Origin: Clostridium sp. C8-1-8
GTDB taxonomy: Bacteria; Bacillota; Clostridia; Clostridiales; Clostridiaceae
Length of the DNA stretch: 64,000 bases
NCBI RefSeq assembly: GCF_009928445.1
Contig: NZ_JAABNO010000022.1
Span: forward strand, 1-64,000
Reading direction: 5' to 3'
Shown: positions 37,854-45,690 of the stretch, in pieces
Layout: each line of letters opens with the position of its first letter
Position numbering within the stretch: position 1 is the stretch's first letter
The notes under the pieces: model-generated
What the model was told of the DNA's origin: nothing
Database searches by the model: none
What the model saw: only the letters and a program-made list of their open reading frames with translations
Program-made: the position numbers and the translations under genes

Positions 37854-38708
37854 TTAAATGCTTGGAAAATCTATTATCTCAACTTTTTTAACTCCAATAG
37901 CTTTAACTCTTTCCTCTACTTCCTTCATACGAGCTCGTGAAGGTATTTTGTCTTTAATTTTTTCTTTTTGATCTTCTCTTAAACCTTCTGTATGAACTCT
38001 TATAAGCTTATATATTACTTCAGGAAAATCTTTAACAATATTGGCAACTGTATCTACGGTGTTGTCCAAATCCATCAACTCTTCAATGAGTACAGTCCTA
38101 ACTTCATATACTTTGTCGAGACTTAGAAGATATTTTAAGTTGTCAACATTATTACTCATCATGGTATCGCATAGGCTCTCTAAGTTATCAATTGCTTTTA
38201 TATCAACCATGAATTTATCAGTTACAGAAATAAGCTCTGATATTTCTTCTTTATCAAAAAATCCATTAGTATCTACAAAGCAAGTAAGTCCTAAAGATTT
38301 AACTTTTTTAAATAGTTCAGTTATAAAAGGAGCTTTTAAGGTTGGTTCCCCACCTGACACAGTTATACCTCTTATAAACAACTTATATTCTTCTATTATT
38401 GATAACAACTCATCTACAGTATAATCCGTAGTTCTAGGAGATGAATTTGTTTTACATACCTTTATACATTGGTCACATTCTACACATAGTTTATTGTCAA
38501 ACTGTATACTATTTAAACCTTCCTTTATAGCCTTTGTAGGGCAGCCAGGCAAACATAGCTTACATTTGTAACAAAGGTTTATAGTTTCAGGATTATGACA
38601 ATAAACACAATGTATATTGCACCCCTGAAAAAATATAGCAAGCCTATTGCCAGGGCCGTCCACATTAGAAAAAGGAATTATTTTATTTACTGTAGCTCTA
38701 CTTTCCAT
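37854..38708 (-). CDS. yjjW: YjjW-type glycyl-radical enzyme activating enzyme
   Basis: A 284-residue radical-SAM protein that installs the glycyl radical on its partner. The radical-SAM cluster motif is CNIHCVYC (CxxxCxxC, near residue 30). Ferredoxin-like CYKCKLCLPGC and CVECDQCIKVC segments, which bind two further Fe-S clusters, are inserted before the rest of the barrel (GGEPTL). This matches YjjW (287 aa in E. coli). Its start overlaps the end of the YjjI gene, so the pair is coupled. It acts only under anaerobic conditions. Confidence 0.88.
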   Translation of the reverse strand: MESRATVNKIIPFSNVDGPGNRLAIFFQGCNIHCVYCHNPETINLCYKCKLCLPGCPTKAIKEGLNSIQFDNKLCVECDQCIKVCKTNSSPRTTDYTVDELLSIIEEYKLFIRGITVSGGEPTLKAPFITELFKKVKSLGLTCFVDTNGFFDKEEISELISVTDKFMVDIKAIDNLESLCDTMMSNNVDNLKYLLSLDKVYEVRTVLIEELMDLDNTVDTVANIVKDFPEVIYKLIRVHTEGLREDQKEKIKDKIPSRARMKEVEERVKAIGVKKVEIIDFPSI

Positions 38709-40224
38709 CTTTTCTAACTCTTCTGTCTAAGACATGAGCCATTGTATTAGAGCCTGTTCCTAAAATATCCGTATCTCTAAGAACCGCTTCGCCTTCTCTT
38801 ACCTTCATTATCTCGCTCTTCTTAACAAGATATCCTGTAACTCTTATAAGATCTGTATTATGAAGGTAGGTAGTCAAATATCTTCCACCAGAAGCAAAAG
38901 CCCCGTCTATTATATCTACTACCGCATCAAGTTTATTCAAGTAAGTTTGATCTAAAGCAAATAAGTCACCAGTACCTGAAGTAAAATACACATGGAAAGG
39001 CATAGCTTGCTTTATATGAATCGGAAGTATTGGTTCCTCTCCAACTGGTATTCTGTGAGCTGGAGTATTATTGTGATCTTCCTCACTTAAGCTAGCACCT
39101 ACTTGGGCATGTAATAAGTACTTATTGTTTGTCCTTTCACAATAAACAGCTTCATGCTCCTCTGCAATCTTTTCTACTAGCTTTAATATACTATGAGCTA
39201 TTTCATCACCTCTTTTTGAAGTTCCGAAGCGTTCATCCACCCCTTCAAGTTCTAAGATGTAATTAACTGCATCAGCTAAACCAACTATTCCAAACATAGC
39301 TGAGAAGTTTTCCCTCTTAATAAAGCCTTCTTTTTCAAGAAAAGAACTTTCAAAGAAGTTAGATTTTTCCACTAGGAATTTTATCCTCTTGTCCATCATG
39401 GTTGCCATAGCCTTAGTTATTTTAGGCAACCTTTCCTGTAGAAGTTCATCTAAGGAAGTGACACCTTTTACTATTGTTCCAAGTCTTAATCTAGGAAGGG
39501 TATATGCTCCTCCACCATTTGGTAAAGCATTGTAGCAGCTTACAATCCTATGATCTCCAACGTCTTCAGTATACTTCTTATTATTACTAAAGGATGGCTT
39601 AGAAACCTTAAGACATGCCTCCGCAGCCTTTAGAGCAAAATCTCTTGGAGTTATATCTTTGTCATATCTTATGGTCATGTTAGGTGTAGGATTCTGAAGC
39701 TCAACTATAGCTTTTAGTATTAGTTCTCCTGCTTTTGTCTTTTCTGGACCAATGTCTGCATGACAAAATGAATCAACTATAGTTTTATCTACATGATTTA
39801 AGAACCTTTTAATCTTTTTATAATCGGAAGTTTCATCAGTGATGAAAGGCTCCATCAATTTATCCAAATCTCCTATATAAACAGGGAATGAAGTTATTGA
39901 TGGAATATGGGAATATAGTATTAATAGACTATCAAGCAACTCGTCCAAATCTGCTGGAGGTTGTAAATCTAAAAATTGGCACCCTTTTTCAACTAAGACT
40001 GAATAATCAGGAACTATATATCTTGGTCTATATAAAGCATAACCTTCATTTAAGTCACATATCATTTCTGTTTCTATATATTCCATTTCCTCATCAGTGT
40101 ATCCTAAAATTTCACGAGGATCTAAAAGCCTCTCAGCAACATTAGCTAGATTGTACAACTTCTGCTGGTAAGTATAACTTTTACTTGTGGCAATATCAAG
40201 AATATCATTAACTTTAGATATCAT
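38698..40224 (-). CDS. yjjI: YjjI-family glycine radical enzyme
   Basis: A 508-residue protein matching the YjjI (DUF3029) family in length and in pairing with YjjW. The C-terminal RVTGY (near residue 465) carries the glycine that would hold the radical, and an early cysteine loop candidate is SCYNALPNGGG. It is much shorter than pyruvate formate-lyase. The reaction catalysed by this family is not established to my knowledge. AGGAG precedes the ATG. The repeat copies 3 and 4 lie in its upstream region. Confidence 0.88.
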   Translation of the reverse strand: MISKVNDILDIATSKSYTYQQKLYNLANVAERLLDPREILGYTDEEMEYIETEMICDLNEGYALYRPRYIVPDYSVLVEKGCQFLDLQPPADLDELLDSLLILYSHIPSITSFPVYIGDLDKLMEPFITDETSDYKKIKRFLNHVDKTIVDSFCHADIGPEKTKAGELILKAIVELQNPTPNMTIRYDKDITPRDFALKAAEACLKVSKPSFSNNKKYTEDVGDHRIVSCYNALPNGGGAYTLPRLRLGTIVKGVTSLDELLQERLPKITKAMATMMDKRIKFLVEKSNFFESSFLEKEGFIKRENFSAMFGIVGLADAVNYILELEGVDERFGTSKRGDEIAHSILKLVEKIAEEHEAVYCERTNNKYLLHAQVGASLSEEDHNNTPAHRIPVGEEPILPIHIKQAMPFHVYFTSGTGDLFALDQTYLNKLDAVVDIIDGAFASGGRYLTTYLHNTDLIRVTGYLVKKSEIMKVREGEAVLRDTDILGTGSNTMAHVLDRRVRKDGK

Positions 40225-40265
40225 AAAAACTCCTCCTATTTTATCAATTGTTATATTTTATATTT

Positions 40266-40438
40266 GCTAAATTTAAGAATGCTGTTGAAATTAAATATTT
40301 ACGAGGAAAAGGCTATCTAAGCAATCAATTAAAATTAAATGATCTTTTTCATATAAAATAATATTAATTCTTTTCGCAAGCTAATCAAAGCATTCGATGA
40401 CTAATTAGTTAATTTCAACAGGTTACTTTAACAGGTCC
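40266..40438. repeat. dispersed inverted-repeat element, copy 3 (diverged)
   Basis: Left arm GCTGTTGAAATTAA, a diverged centre that aligns with the 15-codon frame of copy 1 but without its ATG, then CGCAAGCTAATCAAAGCATTCGATGAC and right arm TTAATTTCAACAGGTTACTTTAACAGG. It lies upstream of yjjI. A half copy of the TGTACCACTTCA element follows at 40451-40473. Confidence 0.5.
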
Positions 40439-40778
40439 AAATTTTACATTAAATTTTATATTGAAGTAGTACAACTTTAAGTATACCTTTATTATAATCC
40501 ATTAATCTAAGTTTTTAAATAAACATGTGCTTATACACTATCTTTTCAGTCTAGAAAAACATAACTTTTTACTTATATCAGAAGTATTTGTTATTATTAT
40601 TTTAAATTCAATAAACTAGTATTAAATATGTATCACTCCATATTTAAATTTTATCTTTAAACTATCATCTCATAACCAAGAGAAACTTTAAACAGATTTC
40701 CAAATGAAGTTGTATATCTTTATATACACAAACTACAAATAATACTATAATTAAAGTATAGATGTTTATTTAAATAAA

Positions 40779-40868
40779 GGCTATGTTTAATAATATTGTT
40801 GAAATTCAGTGGTCATGAAGCATCGGATGACTGAACACTTAATATCAACACGGTACTTTAACAGAGCC
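40779..40868. repeat. dispersed inverted-repeat element, copy 4 (short form)
   Basis: A 90-bp copy with both ends: GGCTATGTTTAATAATATTG at the left and CGGTACTTTAACAGAGCC at the right, with the GTTGAAATTCAGTG arm pairing with CACTTAATATCAAC and AAGCATCGGATGACTGA in the centre. The peptide-coding part of copy 1 is missing, so the two arms nearly meet. Confidence 0.6.
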
Positions 40869-40892
40869 TAAATATAATTAGGGGGAATTTCT

Positions 40893-41069
40893 ATGAAAAA
40901 AACTAAAAACATAATGCTTTATCTTTATATATTCTGTACAGTTCTATTCTGTGGTACAGGCTTTATTACTATATCTACTGCCAGCGGTAAAACTTATATC
41001 TTTTTAGGTATAATATTTTTATTTTTCGCCGCTCTTGAATACGTATCCAAAGCAAAAGCAAGAAAGTAA
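40893..41069 (+). CDS. small membrane protein, 58 residues
   Basis: The frame starts MKKTKNIMLYLYIFCTVLF and ends FFAALEYVSKAKARK. Two hydrophobic segments (about 7-27 and 33-47) are flanked by basic ends. An AGGGGGAA ribosome binding site is 6 bases before the ATG. This is good evidence for translation despite the small size. It lies 120 bases upstream of the exporter genes on the same strand. Function unknown. Confidence 0.6.
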   Translation: MKKTKNIMLYLYIFCTVLFCGTGFITISTASGKTYIFLGIIFLFFAALEYVSKAKARK

Positions 41070-41189
41070 TAAATTCTCTGATAATCTTATTAATATAATG
41101 TAACAAATCTCCTTGCAAAGAATTTTCTTTATTGGTACCATATTAAATGGACAATGTTAGGAATAATCTACATCAAAGGAGATTTTTTT

Positions 41190-41930
41190 ATGACAGTAGA
41201 AAATGTGAGCGAAATTGCTCTTATAGCTGGAAGTATATTACTAGAAAATGGTGCAGAGACTCATAGGATAGAAGGAACCGTTTCTTCTATTTGTGAATCT
41301 TATGGGCTAAGTGCAGAATGCTTAGCCATGTCAAATGGTATATTGCTTTCCATCGAGACTACCGACGCTAACAAAATTACATCAATGAAAAAAGTTTGTC
41401 AAAAACAAGTTGATTTATATAGAATTGAATTGATTAATGCCTTTTCACGTAAACTAAAAAAGAGCTTAATGAATTATGATGATGCTAAAAAGACTTTGGA
41501 AGGTATACAAGACTCCCCAACTTTTACACTACCTGTACGTACCCTGGCTGCTTGCATGACAGGCTTTGTATATTCTTTATTTTTTAATGGATCTCTTTTG
41601 GACGGAATTACTTCAATATTTATTTGTTTTATTACTTATATAATATTAGAAAAGGTTGCTGCATTCGATATGTCCCAATTTTTCAAAAATTACTTATCGG
41701 GTTTTGTAATAGGTGGTACAAGCTTATTAGCTCATTTACTATATTCTCCTATTAACCAAAATAATGTGATCACAGGATCAATAATGATACTTTTACCAGG
41801 TGTGGTACTTACTAATGGAATAAAGGATGTTATTTTTGGATACTTTTCTGCAGGAATAGCTAAGTTTTGTGAGGCACTTATTATTATAGTAGCTGTGTGT
41901 GCAGGAGTTATAACTGCACTGCTGATATAA
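41190..41930 (+). CDS. ThrE-type threonine/serine exporter, N-terminal subunit
   Basis: A 246-residue membrane protein of the DUF1212 family. AAAGGAG precedes the ATG at 41190, chosen over an upstream in-frame ATG at 41154. The cytoplasmic start with GAETHRIEGTVSSICESYG is the family hallmark and is followed by about five membrane segments. In actinobacteria ThrE is one protein, while in many Firmicutes it is split into this part and a DUF3815 part, as found immediately downstream. It probably exports small hydrophilic amino acids. Confidence 0.88.
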   Translation: MTVENVSEIALIAGSILLENGAETHRIEGTVSSICESYGLSAECLAMSNGILLSIETTDANKITSMKKVCQKQVDLYRIELINAFSRKLKKSLMNYDDAKKTLEGIQDSPTFTLPVRTLAACMTGFVYSLFFNGSLLDGITSIFICFITYIILEKVAAFDMSQFFKNYLSGFVIGGTSLLAHLLYSPINQNNVITGSIMILLPGVVLTNGIKDVIFGYFSAGIAKFCEALIIIVAVCAGVITALLI

Positions 41931-41947
41931 GTTTGGAGGATATTGAT

Positions 41948-42397
41948 ATGTCAATTAAGATGATTACACTAGCTTTTGTAGGCAGTATTTTTCCTGTAAT
42001 ATTATTTAATATTGATAGAAGGAAAATTATTTTTGCAGGTATTGGCGGAGCTCTAGGATGGATAGTATATAGCTTAGTTCTAAGTAAGACAACCAGTGAA
42101 GTAATAGCTTCTTTTTTTGGTGCCTTGGCAGTAAATGCCTATAGCGAACTTATGGCTAGAATAAAAAAGACCCCTGCATCGATGTTTTATGTACCTGGTA
42201 TATTTCCATTAGTTCCAGGTATAACAGCTTACAGTACAGTAACTTACCTTGTTCAAAAAGATTTTAGTTCTGCCCAAAGTACTGGTATTCTAATGTTAGG
42301 TATTGCAGGTGCTATTGGTTTTGGAATTATGCTATCATCAGCATTTTTTGGCTTTATATCAAAGATATATAAAAACTATACTAGAGTTGTTAGATAG
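41948..42397 (+). CDS. ThrE-type exporter, C-terminal subunit (DUF3815)
   Basis: A 149-residue membrane protein with about four segments and the conserved FYVPGIFPLVPG motif. TTGGAGGA precedes the ATG at 41948, 17 bases after the preceding stop, so this start is preferred over 41897, which would overlap the first gene. It forms the second half of the split exporter. Confidence 0.88.
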   Translation: MSIKMITLAFVGSIFPVILFNIDRRKIIFAGIGGALGWIVYSLVLSKTTSEVIASFFGALAVNAYSELMARIKKTPASMFYVPGIFPLVPGITAYSTVTYLVQKDFSSAQSTGILMLGIAGAIGFGIMLSSAFFGFISKIYKNYTRVVR

Positions 42398-42615
42398 CTT
42401 AAAGAGCCATCCTTTAAAATAAAAGAGAGTTATTTAATTGCTTTCTTAATAAATAGTAAGATTATTTATGTTTTGCCATAAAGCTATATAGGCACTCAAA
42501 TTATAGCTTTAAATTTTCCTATTAGAATTCAAAGGAGTCTTGAAAATAAATATAGATTTAAGTCATAATACTTATTCAGTGTTTTCAGAAAAAAACTTGA
42601 TACATAATGAAGAAT

Positions 42616-42663
42616 AATATGATAAATGGAATCAGCATAAACACTGATTCCATTTATCATATT
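42616..42663. repeat. perfect 20-bp inverted repeat after the exporter operon
   Basis: The arms 42616-42635 and 42644-42663 (centre GGAATCAG/CTGATTCC) are perfectly complementary with an 8-base loop. There is no clear T-run, so it could stall or terminate transcripts only weakly; it may instead stabilise the 3' end of the exporter mRNA. Confidence 0.6.
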
Positions 42664-42699
42664 AACCTGTACAACAGTTAAATTTTCAATAATAAAGAA

Positions 42700-43069
42700 G
42701 TAAGAAACATGGTGATGTGGTTAACACCAATACAGATAATTTATCACCTAAATATAATCTTTCGACTATAAAAAAGCACATCACTACCAATATTAATGGT
42801 TCACTCGACCTTATATAATATTTACACAACTATATATAACCTTTCGGCTATATATAACCATTACAACACCATATAAAATCTTATCTCGACCTTATATGAT
42901 AAGTTGGAACCTCATTATAATCAAACAATGACTATAATAAAGCTTTTCCTAACCATATAAAATCTACACTCTAAGTAAAAAACAGTTCCAGGCTGAGTTC
43001 ACTTAGATCACTTATAAACTTAGTATAAACTATCTTTCATAAGCATTGCCTTATCACCATGTTCCTTAC
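42700..43069. repeat. 370-bp AT-rich block bounded by 17-bp inverted repeats
   Basis: GTAAGAAACATGGTGAT (42700-42716) is mirrored by ATCACCATGTTCCTTAC (43053-43069) with one mismatch. Inside, short motifs recur: CTCGACCTTATAT at 42812 and 42886, ACCATATAAAATCT at 42869 and 42953, CTATATATAACC twice near 42830-42862. No open frame or known RNA is seen. It could be a small non-autonomous mobile element or a protein-binding array. Confidence 0.55.
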
Positions 43070-43191
43070 GATATTAATATAACCTTATCAAAAGATTTAA
43101 TACATGAAATTCGAATTTTTTTTAATTTTTTTAAATTTTATTTTCTGATTATAAAATAATCACATAGAATATAACTTACCACTGAACTTGT

Positions 43192-43275
43192 GCCTTATTA
43201 TAACTATACAATTAAGTACAAAACTATCAGTAAAATAGTAATAATTTTAGTTTAAATCTAATAAGGCTTTTTTTG
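43192..43275 (+). terminator. possible long-stem terminator
   Basis: GCCTTATTA and TAATAAGGC are separated by about 58 bases and followed by seven T on the plus strand. It faces the end of the GH95 gene and would protect it from plus-strand transcripts. The long loop keeps confidence low. Confidence 0.35.
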
Positions 43276-43286
43276 TAGAATTACTC

Positions 43287-45572
43287 TTAATATACTTCAT
43301 ATCTTTCGCCGATTTTGGTTTCGAAGGTAAGTAATGAGTTATCTTCATCATAGCTTCCAGCAGCTTCACCATTGCAGTAGGCCATAATATTACCTTCAGA
43401 ACATATTATACAACTTTCTCCTGCCTTAGAAAGAATACTAGCTTTAACTAATTTGCCCTCTTCCCATGTAAAGTCAACTTCGAAACCACCTCTAGCACAT
43501 AAACCAGAAACCTCTCCTTGACTCCATGCTTTAGGAAGAGCCGGTAAAAACTTAATGCATCCAGTATGACTTTGTAGCAGCATTTCAGCAATTCCTGCGC
43601 TACCTCCAAAGTTACCGTCTATTTGGAAAGGTGGATGATTGTCTAAAAGATTAGGCAAGGTGGATTTGCTTAAAAGTGCCTCTATATTTTTGTAAGCCAA
43701 ATCACCTTCTTCTAGTCTAGCCCACATATTTATAATCCATGCTCTGCTCCAGCCTGTATGTCCTCCACCATAAGAAAGCCTTCTTTCAATAGTTTTCTTG
43801 GCTGCTCTAGCTAGTTCAGGCGTATCTTTTAAGGTTATCTGATTGGAAGGATGTAGCGCAAAAAGCTGAGATATATGTCTATGTCCTGGCTCTACCTCAT
43901 CATAATCCTCTGCCCACTCTTGAATCTGGCCGTATTTTCCTATAGTTGGCTTTGGTAATCTCTCAATGAGTTCTTCTAATTTGCCTCTAAACTCCAAATC
44001 AGTGTCTAATAACTTAGATGCTTCTATACAATTAGAAAATAAAGCATGTATTATCTGACTATCCATTGAAGGCCCTATACATATACATCCTGTTTGTCCA
44101 TTAGGAAGACTGTAGGTATTTTCTGGAGATACAGAAGGACATGTAACCAGTTGCCCTTTATTATTTTCTATTAAGAAATCAACAAAGAATAATGCTGCTT
44201 CTCTCATTGTGTCATAGGTTTTTGAAAGAAAATTATAATCCTTATTGAATTCATAGTGCTCCCAAAGATGTAAGCATAGCCACGCAGCTCCCATAGGCCA
44301 TTGAGTTGCAGGCATCCAAAGATCCTGTGGAGCTGTATCTCCCCAAATATCAGTATTATGATGACACATAAAGCCTCTACAGTTATACATCTTTTTAGCT
44401 GATATTCTTCCTGGTTCTCTCATTCTTTCAATATGATCAAATAATGGCATATGAAGCTCTGATAAATTACAGGTTTCCGCTGGCCAATAATTCATTTCAG
44501 TGTTAATGTTTATAGTAAATTTACAGCCCCAAGGTGACATCATATCTTTATTCCATATACCTTGAAGGTTTGCAGGTAAGGTTCCTGGTCTGCTACAGGA
44601 TATAAGTAAGTACCTTCCATATTGGAAATATAAACTTATTAAATCTAAATCACTCTCTCCTTCTTGAACTTTTTTTAATCTTACATCAGTTGGTAAAAGC
44701 GAGCTTTTATCCTCACTATTAAAGTCCTTTAAGGTAAGCTTTACTCTATCAAAAAGTCTCCTATAATCAGCAATATGATCGTGTTTTATCTGTTCATAAG
44801 ATTTATTTATAGCTTCTCTTATAGTATTTTTGCACCACGCTTCTGGTTCATCTCCATAATAGTCAGTTCTAGCCGCCATATATATAGTAACCTTATCTGC
44901 CTTTTCCACCACCAGTTTATTACCTATACTATATGAATTTCCTCCATCAGCCACTACCTTAACCATGGAGCAAAAGCTTATACCTTTGTCACTGCCACTT
45001 TTCCCTTTTAAAATAACCGAATCCTTTATGTCAGCATAAATATAATCAAAATAACGTTCTCTATTTAAGGTTAACATAAAGCTTAGTTTTTTACTTTTAT
45101 CAGCATCTAACCTTATAACCATCACTTTATCTACTGCACTTATGAAGACTTCTCTGCTGAATGCTACATCTCCACTACTGTATTTTACTCCTGCCACAGC
45201 ATTGCTTATATCTAAAAATCTTTCATAATTACATATTTCTTGCTTCTCATGCTCAAAATCTATAAATATATCACCTAAGGCCTCATAATGTCTTTGATCT
45301 TCAGGTGTTCCAGCCATAGCTATAGCTGTAAGCTTTTCAGCTTCTTTAATATTTCCTTCAAAAAGCAACTTTCTTATCTTAGGTAAGTATTCCAAGGAAT
45401 CTTTATTGTTTCTATCTCTTGGGCCACCATCCCATACAGTCTCTTCATTTAGCTGAAATCTTTCTTTCTCAATACCTCCAAAAATCATGGCTCCTAAACT
45501 CCCATTTCCTACAGGAAGAGCCTCATTCCAATTTTCTAAACTTGCTGCTTTATCATACCATAGCTTCATCAC
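43287..45572 (-). CDS. GH95 alpha-L-fucosidase-type glycoside hydrolase
   Basis: A 761-residue enzyme without signal peptide, so cytoplasmic. The N-terminal beta domain starts [22 protein letters not shown], and the (alpha/alpha)6 catalytic domain contains [30 protein letters not shown] and [13 protein letters not shown], all typical of GH95. The family removes terminal alpha-1,2-L-fucose or the related L-galactose. In plant material this fits fucosylated xyloglucan side chains. AGGAGG precedes adjacent GTG (45572) and ATG (45569) starts, and either could be used. It is the last gene of the enzyme cluster. Confidence 0.92.
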   Translation of the reverse strand: MMKLWYDKAASLENWNEALPVGNGSLGAMIFGGIEKERFQLNEETVWDGGPRDRNNKDSLEYLPKIRKLLFEGNIKEAEKLTAIAMAGTPEDQRHYEALGDIFIDFEHEKQEICNYERFLDISNAVAGVKYSSGDVAFSREVFISAVDKVMVIRLDADKSKKLSFMLTLNRERYFDYIYADIKDSVILKGKSGSDKGISFCSMVKVVADGGNSYSIGNKLVVEKADKVTIYMAARTDYYGDEPEAWCKNTIREAINKSYEQIKHDHIADYRRLFDRVKLTLKDFNSEDKSSLLPTDVRLKKVQEGESDLDLISLYFQYGRYLLISCSRPGTLPANLQGIWNKDMMSPWGCKFTININTEMNYWPAETCNLSELHMPLFDHIERMREPGRISAKKMYNCRGFMCHHNTDIWGDTAPQDLWMPATQWPMGAAWLCLHLWEHYEFNKDYNFLSKTYDTMREAALFFVDFLIENNKGQLVTCPSVSPENTYSLPNGQTGCICIGPSMDSQIIHALFSNCIEASKLLDTDLEFRGKLEELIERLPKPTIGKYGQIQEWAEDYDEVEPGHRHISQLFALHPSNQITLKDTPELARAAKKTIERRLSYGGGHTGWSRAWIINMWARLEEGDLAYKNIEALLSKSTLPNLLDNHPPFQIDGNFGGSAGIAEMLLQSHTGCIKFLPALPKAWSQGEVSGLCARGGFEVDFTWEEGKLVKASILSKAGESCIICSEGNIMAYCNGEAAGSYDEDNSLLTFETKIGERYEVY

Positions 45573-45690
45573 TTTACTGCCTCCTATTTATGCTTAAATC
45601 TAAATATATATGTTACAATTTCAGCTCTCTATAAAAAACTTTATACGGCTACAAACTGTTTGAATCCAAATCTTCAATTGCAGCATACAT

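Noticed and set aside
42720..42970. Possible CRISPR array in the repeated AT-rich block
   Set aside because: Motifs recur with irregular spacing and variable length; there are no uniform repeats or spacers and no cas genes anywhere in the window.
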